Part shown: positions 45,049-53,617 of the stretch, in pieces
Layout of the letters: each line of letters begins with the position of its first letter
Position numbering within the stretch: position 1 is the first letter of the stretch
NCBI GenBank assembly: GCA_040219935.1
Contig: JAVJUA010000064.1
Span: 1 to 64,000 of the forward strand
DNA from: UBA7803 sp040219935
GTDB lineage: Bacteria; Pseudomonadota; Gammaproteobacteria; Pseudomonadales; Azotimanducaceae
Direction of reading: 5' to 3'
DNA: 64,000 nt
Notes under the pieces: model-generated
The model's input: the letters and a program-made list of their open reading frames with translations, nothing else
What the model was told of the DNA's origin: nothing
Database searches by the model: none
Program-made: the position numbers and the translations under genes

Positions 45049-45803
45049 CGGCTGCTCACCGGTCCGAGATCGTTGCTGCGAATGAGCTGGCGCACCTCGC
45101 GGATGTAGCGGTCGCGGCGCTCCGAGTAGTTCTGCAGAGCCTCGGCCAGCTCGAAGCCGGTCAGCGGTTCTCCGGCCTCGCGCAGCTCGGCGCGCATCTC
45201 CCGCAGCCGCTGGTAGTCGCGGTGGGTGTTCAGGTTGTTCACGTAGCCGGCAACCGCTTCCCGGGGCGTGGCGAAGGCGCGCACCTCGTGGCGCAGGCCC
45301 GGTCGCCGCGCCTCGGGCACCACGCCGCAGCCGGCGCTGAAGCAGCGCTCGCCGAACAGGGCGTTGCCGGCCACCGCGAATCGAGACGTGCCCCAGCCGG
45401 ACTCCTTGGCCGCCTGAGCCAGCCCCAGGGATACGGGCACCTCGTCCACCCGGACCCACAGCTCGGCCAGCAGTTCGTCAGTCGGCAGTGAGGTCGGATC
45501 AAGGTCGTAGGTGCGGGCCAGGCGCGCCAGGCGGCCGCGGTCCCACCAGCCGAGGGCGCCGGCCGCCAGCCGCTCGCGCAGGTCGGCGACGTGGCGCCGC
45601 TGAGCGAGCACGCGACGATTTTCCGCCTCCAGCAGCGGGCGCACGAAGTCGAAGAAGGCCTGCTTGCGTTCTTCGCCTGCCGGCCAGCGGGCGAAGTCGG
45701 GGAGGATGTCGAAGCTGAGCCGATGCGCTGTGTACGCGCTGCCCAGGCAGACGGCGGCGACCGCCAGCCCCAGGCGCCAGGTGGTGAGCCCGGTCCCGGT
45801 CAA
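45045..45803 (-). CDS. Bax-like glucosaminidase-domain protein
   Basis: 252 residues. Short N-terminal hydrophobic segment (membrane anchor or signal), then the glucosaminidase core of the E. coli Bax family: LAQAAKESGWGTSRFAVAGN, the catalytic Glu in AKES, and ALFGERCF. Ends with a Bax-type tail (SERRDRYIREVRQLIRSNDL). Likely trims peptidoglycan or a GlcNAc polymer, and is coupled to the deacetylase gene: the pair suggests a cell-wall or exopolysaccharide module. GTGA/ATGA overlap with the VOC gene. Confidence 0.88.
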   Translation of the reverse strand: MTGTGLTTWRLGLAVAAVCLGSAYTAHRLSFDILPDFARWPAGEERKQAFFDFVRPLLEAENRRVLAQRRHVADLRERLAAGALGWWDRGRLARLARTYDLDPTSLPTDELLAELWVRVDEVPVSLGLAQAAKESGWGTSRFAVAGNALFGERCFSAGCGVVPEARRPGLRHEVRAFATPREAVAGYVNNLNTHRDYQRLREMRAELREAGEPLTGFELAEALQNYSERRDRYIREVRQLIRSNDLGPVSSR

Positions 45804-46234
45804 TCCGCCCCCGTGGCCGGGCCTTTCAGCTCGATGGTGTTGCCCTCGGGATCTTCCAGGTAGATGGACGGCCCGTAGCCCTCGGCGCCGAACACGTGCC
45901 GCACCTCACTGGGCTTGATGCCGTGCTCGCGCAGGTGCCGGCTGATGGCCTCGGGGCGGAAGGGCGTCACCCGCAGGCAGAAGTGGTCCATGTTGTGGCC
46001 GCCACCGCGTCGCGGCGCCGTGCCGGCGGCCCGGCCGAGCCGGCCGTCGGCAGCGACGATGTCGATCAGGCTGGCGCCGGCGCGTAGCTGGGTGAGCCCC
46101 TGTTCGGGGGCCTCCCGCTCCAGGGTGCAGCCGAGCACGTTGCGGTAGAAGCGGATCAGCACCTCGTGGTCGCGGGCCCGCAGCACCACGTGGTCCAGTT
46201 GATCCAGGCCGAAGGGAACGTCGCTATCCGTCAT
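45800..46234 (-). CDS. VOC-family (glyoxalase-like) protein
   Basis: 144 residues, single VOC domain. DQLDHVVLRARDHEVLIRFY, NVLGCTLERE and a metal-ligand Glu in YLEDPEGNTIELKG match the family. Substrate unknown (dioxygenase, lyase and resistance proteins share the fold). Overlaps the Bax-like gene and is the first gene of that three-gene unit. Confidence 0.85.
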   Translation of the reverse strand: MTDSDVPFGLDQLDHVVLRARDHEVLIRFYRNVLGCTLEREAPEQGLTQLRAGASLIDIVAADGRLGRAAGTAPRRGGGHNMDHFCLRVTPFRPEAISRHLREHGIKPSEVRHVFGAEGYGPSIYLEDPEGNTIELKGPATGAD

Positions 46235-46524
46235 TGAGATGACCGTTGTAGGGCCGGTACGCGGCAGGGCGCGGCCCGCAGGTTGAGCCGGGTGAACACA
46301 TGGTCGACGACCAGCCTAACGCCGACGGCGTCGCCGGAGCCATCGGTAGTTTCCGAGAACGGGGCCGGCTGGCGAAGCCTCGAAAGCGGATTGTCGGACA
46401 CGGCCGGGGCCCCGGCCCACGGGCGTTGCGCGCCTCGGACCGCTGCCGGTGTGATCCGCGTCCGGTCCCGACGACGCCCTCTCGCCTATGCTTGAGGGGT
46501 CGAACCAGCACCGGCGATTGCGAC
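46235..46524. other. Intergenic region before the FHA/phosphatase/kinase operon
   Basis: 290 bases between divergent genes. Open frames here are GC-rich shadows with no domain. TATGCT at about 46488 could serve as a -10 for the operon, but no convincing -35 is seen. I find no RNA gene. Confidence 0.4.
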
Positions 46525-46857
46525 ATGGATGCGCAGGGGCGCTCACCACTCATTCTGAGTTGGCATGACCGGCGCGCCGTCTTGGACGGCGTGCGGGCCG
46601 CGCTCACCCTGGGATCGCTGGCCGGGTCCGGGCTGCAGGTGGAGGGGGCGCACACGTCCCGACATCACGCCACCATCGAGCGGCGCCGCCAGTCCTACGT
46701 GCTGGTGGACCACAGCACCAACGGCACCTTCGTGCAGACCGAGGACGAGCAGGTGGCGTACGTGCACCGCGGCGAGCTGCGCCTGTGGGGCGAGGGCTGG
46801 ATCGCCCTCGGCGACCGCCTGTCGGAGCGAACCGCCGTGCGGTTCCGCCACGAATGA
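46525..46857 (+). CDS. FHA-domain protein
   Basis: 110 residues, essentially a lone FHA (phosphothreonine-binding) domain: LTLGSLAGSGLQVEGAHTSR then HHATIERRR and DHSTNGTFV (the conserved G-S/R-x-H-x-x-I and N-G-T). First of a coupled set with a PP2C phosphatase, a kinase, a TpsB-like protein and a small exported protein. It likely binds the phosphorylated kinase or its target. Start chosen at ATG 46525; the frame is open further upstream but that part is not FHA. Confidence 0.85.
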   Translation: MDAQGRSPLILSWHDRRAVLDGVRAALTLGSLAGSGLQVEGAHTSRHHATIERRRQSYVLVDHSTNGTFVQTEDEQVAYVHRGELRLWGEGWIALGDRLSERTAVRFRHE

Positions 46858-47594
46858 ACGCGCCGGCCGCCATCGAGTGGCGCTGGCGCAGTGCCCAGCA
46901 GACCCACCGCGGCAAGCACCGGCGCCACAACGAGGACGCGGTGCTGAGCCGCACGTCGGTGGGGCTGTGGGTCGTGGCGGACGGCATGGGCGGTCACCAG
47001 GCCGGCGAGGTGGCGAGCCAGGCCATCACCACGGCGCTGGCGCAGCTACCCCTCGACGGGTCGCTCGGCGAGCGGGTGGACCGCGTCGAAGATACCCTGC
47101 TCGGCGTCAACGATCAGCTACGCGTCCACGCTGCGACCCGCGGCGTCGGCGCCACCGTGGGCAGCACGGTGGTGGCCATGATTGCCGTCGCTGGCGCGGC
47201 CGCCGTGCTGTGGGCCGGCGACAGCCGTCTGTATCGGCTGCGCGACGGCGTGCTGCAGCAGGTGACCCGCGATCACAATCCGGTGAGCGATCTGCTCGAC
47301 CAGGGCGGGGTCACCGAGGCCGAGGCGCTCGCAGCAGAGACCAACATCATCACCCGGGCCGTGGGCGGCCAGCAGCGCCTGCACCTCGATGTCGCCATGT
47401 TCGACGTCGCCGCCCACGATACCTACCTGCTCTGCAGCGACGGCCTGTATCGCGATCTCGGCATGGACGAGCTGGCCGCCATGCTCGGCGGTGCCGAGCT
47501 GGGTCCGATGGCCGAGCGGCTGCTGGCCCGCTGCCTCGAAGGCCCGGCGCTGGACAACGTCTCGCTGGTGGTCGCGCGGCCGGAGGGGGCGTGA
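46854..47594 (+). CDS. PP2C-family serine/threonine phosphatase
   Basis: 246 residues. PP2C metal-site motifs present: RRHNEDAVLSR (D), VVADGMGGHQAGEVAS, LWAGDSRLYRLRDG, and SDGLYRDL plus DNVSLVV at the end. Removes phosphate from Ser/Thr, presumably opposing the kinase next to it. ATG overlaps the FHA gene stop (ATGA) and its stop overlaps the kinase ATG by one base. Confidence 0.92.
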   Translation: MNAPAAIEWRWRSAQQTHRGKHRRHNEDAVLSRTSVGLWVVADGMGGHQAGEVASQAITTALAQLPLDGSLGERVDRVEDTLLGVNDQLRVHAATRGVGATVGSTVVAMIAVAGAAAVLWAGDSRLYRLRDGVLQQVTRDHNPVSDLLDQGGVTEAEALAAETNIITRAVGGQQRLHLDVAMFDVAAHDTYLLCSDGLYRDLGMDELAAMLGGAELGPMAERLLARCLEGPALDNVSLVVARPEGA

Positions 47595-50101
47595 TGAGCC
47601 TGGCCAGCGACGTCACGGTGCTGCGCGCCGACCCCAGCGTCTCCGGCAGCGGCGGCCGGGGTGCCGGCACCGCCACCGCGCCGCGGGTGCTCAAGCAGCG
47701 CTTCGTCCTGGACGAGAAGCTCGGCAGCGGCGGCATGGGCACGGTGTTCCGCGCCAAGGATCTGCGCAAGGTGGAAGCCCGGGACCGCAATCCCTACGTG
47801 GCGGTGAAGGTGCTGAACAACGACTTCCGCGAGCATCCGGAGGCGTTCATCGCCCTGCAGCGCGAAGCGGCCAAGTCCCAGGCGCTGTCCCACCGCAACA
47901 TCGTCTCCATCTACGACTTCGACAAGGATGGCGACGTCCCCTTCATCATCATGGAGCTGCTCGAGGGTCAGGAGCTGGCGGACCTGCTGCGCGCGTATCC
48001 CACCGGCATGCCCGACGAGATGGCCTGGAAGATCATCCGCTGCCTCTGCGACGGCCTGGAGCACGCCCACGAGGCCGGCCTGGTGCATGCCGACTTCAAG
48101 CCGGGCAACGTCTTCGTGTCGCCGAGCAACACGGCCAAGATCCTCGACTTCGGCATCGCCCGCGCGGTGACTCTGAACCTCGCGGGCGAGCCGGCCGACG
48201 ACGGCCCGCAGCCGCCGGCGGCGCTGACCCCGGCGTACGCCAGCGCCGAGATGCTCGACCGCGAGGATCCGGAGATCCGGGACGACCTGTTCTCCCTCGG
48301 GGTCGTCGTCTACCTGATGCTCACTGGCACCCACCCCTACGGCCGCGTGCCGGCCAACGAGGCCCGCGAGCAGGGGCTGCAGCCTGAGCGCCCGCGCCGG
48401 CTCAGCCGGCGCCAGTGGCGCATCCTGGCGCGCTGCCTGGCGTTTCGCCGCCAGGACCGTCCCGCCTCGGTGGCCGCGGTGCGCCAGGGTCTGTTCGAGC
48501 CTTCGCCCTGGCGGTCGCGCACGGCCCTCATCGCCGCGGCCGCCGTGCTGGTGACGCTGGCGGCGTCTGCATTCAAGGAGGAAGCGGCGGTGCAGGAGGC
48601 GACCGTGACCGTGCGCCAGACCACGCTGGTGGACGCTCAGGTGGCCCGGGTCGATGCGCTGCTCGGCTCGGGACGCGCCGAACCGGCCTGGGAAGCCGCC
48701 GTGGCGGAAGAGGTGGCGGTGCTGCGCGCGCTGCTGCCGGCCGGCGCGCCGGAACCCGACGTGCTGGGGCGTGTGCGCGCTCGTTACCAGGCGCTGATTG
48801 CGGCCGAGCCCGACCGCGATGCCGCCGTCGCGCTGCTCTACCGGGGCCGGGCCTTCGGCCCGCTGCCCGAGGCGGACGCGTATCTGCGCACGCGGCTGAC
48901 CGCCGACGTCGAGCAGCTGCTCGATTCGGCGACGCTCACGCTGGACTGGATGACGGCGCTGGAATCGGCGCTGGCGCGGCTGGCGGGGGTCTATCCGGAG
49001 GCCAGCGGGCTTGCCACGCTGCGCCTCGAGACGGTCAACGTGCTGGGCGCGCTGCTGGACCAGAGCCTGGCTGCGGATCGGTTTCCGGCGGCCCGCCAGG
49101 GACTGCGGCTGCTCGAGGCCCACGGCTTCGACGCCGAACTGCTGGGCGACATGCAGGAGCGCGTCGCCCGGGCCGAGCGCCAGTACCTGTCGCGGCAGAC
49201 GGCGCAGGTCCGCAATGACGCCCGGCAGCGGTTTGTCAGCGAGCTGGAAGGCACCCTCGAGGGTGCCTGTCTGCGCTTCGAACCCGAACCGGCGGCGGCC
49301 GTGTTCCGCCGCTGGATCAGCCGCTATCCGGCCTTCGCCGCCGCCGGCCGCGACCGCGTGGCCGCCCACGTGGCGCGTTGCGCAGCGCAGGTCGAGGCCC
49401 TAGACCGGCAGCGGGCGGCCGATCTCAGGCAGCGCAGCGTCGCCGCCTTCGGGCCGTTGCCCGGGGTCGCCGGCGGACGGGACGATCCCTGCGCCGCCGA
49501 CTACCTGCTGGGCAATGGCAGCCAGCTCGGCCGCGGCGGCACCTGCGCCGACCGGGTCGGCGACGGCGCCCAGGGGCCACGGCTGGTGGTGATCGGCGGC
49601 GCCGAGCCGGGCGAGCGCTTCGCCATCACCCGGCAGGAGGTGAGCTGGGGGGAGCTGGCCGCGTTCTGTGCGTCCGACGGCGACTGCCCGCCGGCGGCGG
49701 CCGGCGAGCTGCCGGTCACCGGCGTGCCGCTGGCGTTGGCGGAGCGGTTCGCCCGCTGGCTCAGCGACCAGACCGGCTTCGTCTACCACCTGCCGAACTA
49801 TCAGCAGTGGCGGCTGGCGGCCCGGGACACGGAAGACCCGAATCGTAACTGTCAGGTGCGGCTGGGCAGCGTCCGCCGCGGACTGGCTCCGGTGCCGGCC
49901 GGGGTCGGCGCGCCGAATCCCCAGGGCCTGCTCAACGTGCTCGGCAACGTGCAGGAGTGGGTGCTGGACGACGGCGTGGTGAAGGCCGCCGGCGGCGCCT
50001 ACACCGACGCCCTGACCGAGTGTTCGGTGGATGCGCTGCGCAGCCATGCCGGCGACGCCGACGCCATGACCGGGTTCCGACTGGTTCGGGAGGTATCGTG
50101 A
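47594..50101 (+). CDS. Membrane-spanning Ser/Thr kinase with FGE-like C-terminal domain
   Basis: 835 residues. Kinase domain ~37-290: P-loop GSGGMGTVF, Lys in VAVKVL, DFG in KILDFGIARAV. The catalytic loop reads HADFKPGN rather than HRDLKPxN, losing the Arg but keeping Asp, Lys and Asn; such HxDFKPGN loops are seen in other bacterial kinases. One TM helix at ~311-330 (TALIAAAAVLVTLAASAF). The remainder is predicted periplasmic; residues ~665-835 resemble the FGE-sulfatase fold (RQEVSWGELAAFCASDGD, GNVQEWVLDDG). Such domains in kinases are usually sensory or binding modules and not enzymes. The stop overlaps the GTG of the next gene. Confidence 0.88.
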   Translation: MSLASDVTVLRADPSVSGSGGRGAGTATAPRVLKQRFVLDEKLGSGGMGTVFRAKDLRKVEARDRNPYVAVKVLNNDFREHPEAFIALQREAAKSQALSHRNIVSIYDFDKDGDVPFIIMELLEGQELADLLRAYPTGMPDEMAWKIIRCLCDGLEHAHEAGLVHADFKPGNVFVSPSNTAKILDFGIARAVTLNLAGEPADDGPQPPAALTPAYASAEMLDREDPEIRDDLFSLGVVVYLMLTGTHPYGRVPANEAREQGLQPERPRRLSRRQWRILARCLAFRRQDRPASVAAVRQGLFEPSPWRSRTALIAAAAVLVTLAASAFKEEAAVQEATVTVRQTTLVDAQVARVDALLGSGRAEPAWEAAVAEEVAVLRALLPAGAPEPDVLGRVRARYQALIAAEPDRDAAVALLYRGRAFGPLPEADAYLRTRLTADVEQLLDSATLTLDWMTALESALARLAGVYPEASGLATLRLETVNVLGALLDQSLAADRFPAARQGLRLLEAHGFDAELLGDMQERVARAERQYLSRQTAQVRNDARQRFVSELEGTLEGACLRFEPEPAAAVFRRWISRYPAFAAAGRDRVAAHVARCAAQVEALDRQRAADLRQRSVAAFGPLPGVAGGRDDPCAADYLLGNGSQLGRGGTCADRVGDGAQGPRLVVIGGAEPGERFAITRQEVSWGELAAFCASDGDCPPAAAGELPVTGVPLALAERFARWLSDQTGFVYHLPNYQQWRLAARDTEDPNRNCQVRLGSVRRGLAPVPAGVGAPNPQGLLNVLGNVQEWVLDDGVVKAAGGAYTDALTECSVDALRSHAGDADAMTGFRLVREVS

Positions 50102-52101
50102 GCTTCATGAAGTTGCCCCCGGAGGCCGTGCGCCTGCGCCGGCTGGCCCGCGCCCACGCGGCCGGCGAGCTCAGCGAGGCCGAGTACCGGCAGTCGCGCC
50201 GCGACCTGCTGGACCGCTTCGAAGCGGCCCCCGACGAGGTGCGCGACCATTTCGACGACAGCACCCGGCCGCGCTGGGATGAAGACATCACCCTGCGCGG
50301 CGGCGCCGACGGCTGCGCGGCCCACCGGGCGAGCGTGCCGTTGCTGGCGCCGCCGCTGCCGCCCCCCAGCCGCGGCGGCGGCCGCCGCCTGCTCTGGTTC
50401 GCGACCCTGCTGCTGGCAGCGGTCGCCGTGCTGCTGGTGCTGCCTCGGGCGGCGAGTGCCAGCGAGGTGCCGCCGGTGCGTGAGCGCACGCCCGATCCGG
50501 CCGGCAGCCCGCGGCTGCCGGTGACCGCCGTGCTGGTGCGCTGGGCACCGGGCGAAGCGGAGCCGGCCCAGGGCCTGCCGCTGGATCGGCTGCAGGCGCG
50601 CGCCGACGAGGCTCTGGCGCGCATCCGCGCCCGTCATACCCCTTCGGCGCACGGCTTCACCCAGATGGAGCTGGAAGAGTTGGGACGGCTGCTGAACGCG
50701 CTTGGCGTGCACCAGGGCGACGACGGCCTGGACGCGGCGGACGCCAGGGATCTGAGCGCCCTGATCCGCGACCAGAAGTCGCGGCGCGGGATCTCGGTGC
50801 TGGAGCTGGAGGAGGTGGCCCGGGCGGTGCAGGCGCAAGCCCGCGCCGAGGACTTCTTCCTCGCCGCCGCCTACCTGCCCGCGCAACGCCTCGACGATGG
50901 CGTGGCCTACATCGACGTGCTGCCCGGGCGGCTCGGCGACGTGGTGGTGGATGGCAGCCGCAGCGGCGCCGTGGACTCGGTGTTCGGGCCGCTGCTTGGC
51001 CAGACGCTCACCCTGTCCGAGGTGTCGAGCCGGCTGCAGACCCTGGACCAGCTGGCCGGCATGGACGCCCAGGCGTCGTTCGCACCGGGCGATCGGGCCG
51101 GCGAGTCGCGCCTGCGCCTGGCGGTGCGCCCGGAACGGCGGTGGCATGCGGCGGCGACGGCGGACAATCACGGCGACGAAGCCACCGGCCGTTACCGCCT
51201 GCGCGGCGACGTTGCCGTGCTGGACCTGCGCGGCGCGGGCGACCGGCTCTCCGCCGGCGCCATGACCACCGCCGACCCGGCCAACCAGACGTTTGCCTAC
51301 GTGGGTTACGACCTGCCGGTGGCCGGCGGCTACCGGCTGTCCACCCGCGTCGGCAATCACGACTTCAGCCGTGACGGGGTCCCGGAACTCGACGGCGGCG
51401 CCTGGTTCGTGGACCTCGCGGCGCGCCGTACCCTGGTTCAGACCCGCTCGCGCTCGGCCACCCTGATCTGGTCGGGCGCCTATCAGTCCCTCGACTGGGA
51501 CGCCGGTGTCGATCAGCGGGTGCTGCTGGCCGGCGTCGGCCTGGCAGGGCAGCGGGTCTGGAACGAATCCCGGGTGGCCGCAGACGCGGTGGCGCATCTG
51601 TCGGTGGGCCAGGTATCGGGCGACCGCTTCGCCGGCCAGGATCGCCGGCTGTGGCTGCTGGAGGTGGACGCCGAGATCTGGACGCCCGCAGACGTGCCGG
51701 GGCTGCCCGGCGAGCAGAAGCTGGTGGCGCGGCTGGCGGGGCAGTGGACCGACAGAGCACTACCCGCCACCCGTCGGTTCAGCGTCGGCGGTCCGCTCCG
51801 GTCCCGGGCCTACGATCGCGACGAGCTGCTGGCCGATCGCGGCCTGCTGCTCGGCGTGGAGGCCCGTCACCCGGTCGCCGTCGGGGAGCTGCTGCTGTTC
51901 GGCGAGCTCGGCTACGGCGATCGTCGCGGGTCGGCGGACGGCTGGGGACGGGTGGCCGATCTGGGGCTTGGCTGGGAGGCTGCGCTGGCCCCGGGGCTGA
52001 AACACCGCATCACGGTGGCTTGGCCGCTGGCGGTGGATGGAACGGGAGATATCGATGACGACGGTGCCAAGGTGTTCTGGTCGCTGCGCTATGACCACTG
52101 A
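50098..52101 (+). CDS. ShlB/FhaC-type (TpsB) outer-membrane translocator with N-terminal extension
   Basis: 667 residues. Residues ~1-60 are a SHOCT-like helix pair (RRLARAHAAGELSEAEYRQS), followed by a Pro-rich stretch, a hydrophobic segment at ~98-115 ending RAASAS (signal-like), a POTRA domain (ISVLELEEVARAVQAQARAE then FFLAAAYLPAQ...LPGRLGDVVV) and a C-terminal ~300-residue beta-barrel. The conserved barrel motif VRGF/Y reads SRAY. TpsB proteins export a large TpsA partner. A cytoplasmic-looking 90-residue region before the signal is unusual. GTG at 50098 overlaps the kinase stop; ATG 50107 is an alternative. Confidence 0.82.
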   Translation: MSFMKLPPEAVRLRRLARAHAAGELSEAEYRQSRRDLLDRFEAAPDEVRDHFDDSTRPRWDEDITLRGGADGCAAHRASVPLLAPPLPPPSRGGGRRLLWFATLLLAAVAVLLVLPRAASASEVPPVRERTPDPAGSPRLPVTAVLVRWAPGEAEPAQGLPLDRLQARADEALARIRARHTPSAHGFTQMELEELGRLLNALGVHQGDDGLDAADARDLSALIRDQKSRRGISVLELEEVARAVQAQARAEDFFLAAAYLPAQRLDDGVAYIDVLPGRLGDVVVDGSRSGAVDSVFGPLLGQTLTLSEVSSRLQTLDQLAGMDAQASFAPGDRAGESRLRLAVRPERRWHAAATADNHGDEATGRYRLRGDVAVLDLRGAGDRLSAGAMTTADPANQTFAYVGYDLPVAGGYRLSTRVGNHDFSRDGVPELDGGAWFVDLAARRTLVQTRSRSATLIWSGAYQSLDWDAGVDQRVLLAGVGLAGQRVWNESRVAADAVAHLSVGQVSGDRFAGQDRRLWLLEVDAEIWTPADVPGLPGEQKLVARLAGQWTDRALPATRRFSVGGPLRSRAYDRDELLADRGLLLGVEARHPVAVGELLLFGELGYGDRRGSADGWGRVADLGLGWEAALAPGLKHRITVAWPLAVDGTGDIDDDGAKVFWSLRYDH

Positions 52102-52357
52102 GCTGCGCTGCTGGCTGGTGGCCACCGCCTGGCTGCTGGCGTTGCCCGCGGCCGCCGCGGAGGCGCCGCCGGAACCGCCCGACGACGCCCAGGCGGCGCA
52201 CCAGGTGGTGCCCGGCGGTGGCCTGCGGGCGCGGCTGTTGGGCGCGGACGGCCTGCCGATCCGCGACCTGGACACGGCCATATTCCTGGACGTGGCGCCG
52301 GTCACCGCGGCCGAGCCGGCGGTGCGGCTGCCCGACGATCAGCGCGACGACGACTGA
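52091..52357 (+). CDS. Small exported hypothetical protein
   Basis: 88 residues: a signal peptide of ~21 residues (WLVATAWLLALPAAAA, cleavage after AAA) and a mature part of ~65 residues ending PDDQRDDD. Mature part contains GGGLRARLLGADGLPIRDLD. No family recognised. Overlaps the TpsB-like gene by 11 bases, so almost certainly its partner in expression; too small to be a TpsA protein. Confidence 0.65.
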   Translation: MTTELRCWLVATAWLLALPAAAAEAPPEPPDDAQAAHQVVPGGGLRARLLGADGLPIRDLDTAIFLDVAPVTAAEPAVRLPDDQRDDD

Positions 52358-52373
52358 TCGCGACGACTGATCG
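52348..52373 (+). repeat. 13-base perfect tandem repeat over the stop codon
   Basis: CGACGACTGATCG at 52348-52360 is repeated immediately at 52361-52373. The first copy contains the TGA of the small exported protein gene. Looks like a recent duplication. Confidence 0.7.
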
Positions 52374-52391
52374 TTCGGGGGCGGCGCGGCG

Positions 52392-52589
52392 TTATGCACA
52401 GGGTCCGATGAGACGGCGGCGGCGATCGAGTTGCCGTCGATCATTCACGCATCGCGCAAAGTCATCGTTGTAATCAATTGAAATGAATAACATTTATGTC
52501 TCTGATCAGTAATTGATCAGCGCACGGGGCGCGGCATCCCACGGGGCTTGGCGCGTCCTACTCAGAAGTTATCCTCAAAGTTATCCACA
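52392..52589. other. AT-rich island with DnaA-box-like sites
   Basis: TTATGCACA (52392-52400), TTATCCTCA (52569-52577) and TTATCCACA (52581-52589) resemble the DnaA box TTATNCACA; the last is a perfect consensus. Between them about 52 bases (52469-52520) are strikingly AT-rich for this genome and end in CTGATCA-GTAAT-TGATCAG (52502-52520), an inverted repeat with GATC sites. The whole 332-base gap (52358-52689) contains no gene. Could be a DnaA-regulated promoter, a DnaA-titration site or an origin-like locus. Confidence 0.45.
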
Positions 52590-52689
52590 GAAATCCTGAA
52601 CAACCCGGACGCGCGAATCAGCCGCTGGTCTTTCCCGGGGCCGGATCCGTCCCATAATGGGCGCCGCAATCACGGCAGCGGGGTGACGC

Positions 52690-53595
52690 ATGACGGCAGG
52701 TGGATCGGGCGCTCGATGGCTCGTCACGGTGTTCTGCCTGGCCCTGCTCGGGGGCTGCAGCGTGAAGCTGGCCTACAACAATCTCGACCGCCTGGCGCGC
52801 TGGTCGCTCAGCGACTACATCGCCCTGGACAGCCGCCAGCGGGCCTACTTCGATGCCGCGTTTGCCGAGGTCTGGGCGTGGCATCGGCAGGCGCACCTGC
52901 CGCAGTACGCCGACTTTCTGGAATCCCTGGGTCCCCGCCTGGTCGATGGCAGCAGCGAGGCGCAGATGGCGGCCATGGTGGAGCAGGTGCTGGGCTGGGC
53001 CGGCGAGATCGAGGCGCGGGCCATGCCGCTCACGACCCGGCTGCTGGCGTCGCTGTCGGATCAGCAGGTGGCCGATCTGGCCAGCAACCTGGAAGCCGGC
53101 AACATCGAAACGGCGGCACCCGAGGCCGACGTGACGCTGGCCGAGGCCCAGGCGCTGTGGCAGGAGGAGCTGACCGACCGCTTCACGAGCTTCTCAGGCC
53201 GGTTGAACTCGCTGCAGACCGCCTACCTGGCAGAGCAGTCCCGACGCTATCGGCCCGACCGGGTGCTCTGGGCCGAGTACCGGCGCCGCTGGCAGCAGGA
53301 CCTGCTGGCCCTGCTCGCCTTCCGCAGCGACGTGGACGCCTTCGCGCGCGGCTTCGAGCAACTCGCGGCCAACCGCGAGCTCTACTACGGAAGCGAGTTC
53401 GCCAGCGCCTTCGAGGCCAACCAGGCGCTGACCCGGGAGGCCAGCATCTGGCTGCTGAACAGCCTCACGGATCAGCAGCGGGCGCGCTTCGTCGACCGCC
53501 TGGACTCGCTGGCGGCCGACCTGCGGGCGCTGGCCACCGATCGGGGCCGCGGCCGTGTGTCCGACGCCGAGCTGCCGTGCCTGCTGGAATGCTGA
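52690..53595 (+). CDS. DUF6279 family lipoprotein
   Basis: 301 residues. Lipobox LALLGGCSVKLAYNN followed by LDRLARWSLSDYIALDSRQR, the signature of this gammaproteobacterial lipoprotein family, then an all-helical body. Function unknown. Lies downstream of the AT-rich island. Confidence 0.87.
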   Translation: MTAGGSGARWLVTVFCLALLGGCSVKLAYNNLDRLARWSLSDYIALDSRQRAYFDAAFAEVWAWHRQAHLPQYADFLESLGPRLVDGSSEAQMAAMVEQVLGWAGEIEARAMPLTTRLLASLSDQQVADLASNLEAGNIETAAPEADVTLAEAQALWQEELTDRFTSFSGRLNSLQTAYLAEQSRRYRPDRVLWAEYRRRWQQDLLALLAFRSDVDAFARGFEQLAANRELYYGSEFASAFEANQALTREASIWLLNSLTDQQRARFVDRLDSLAADLRALATDRGRGRVSDAELPCLLEC

Positions 53596-53617
53596 GCGCC
53601 TGGCCGACCTGACGAGC

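Noticed and set aside
46565..50101. A 1178-residue kinase ORF starting inside the FHA gene
   Set aside because: The first 343 codons are out-of-phase shadow of FHA and PP2C genes; the kinase begins at ATG 47594.
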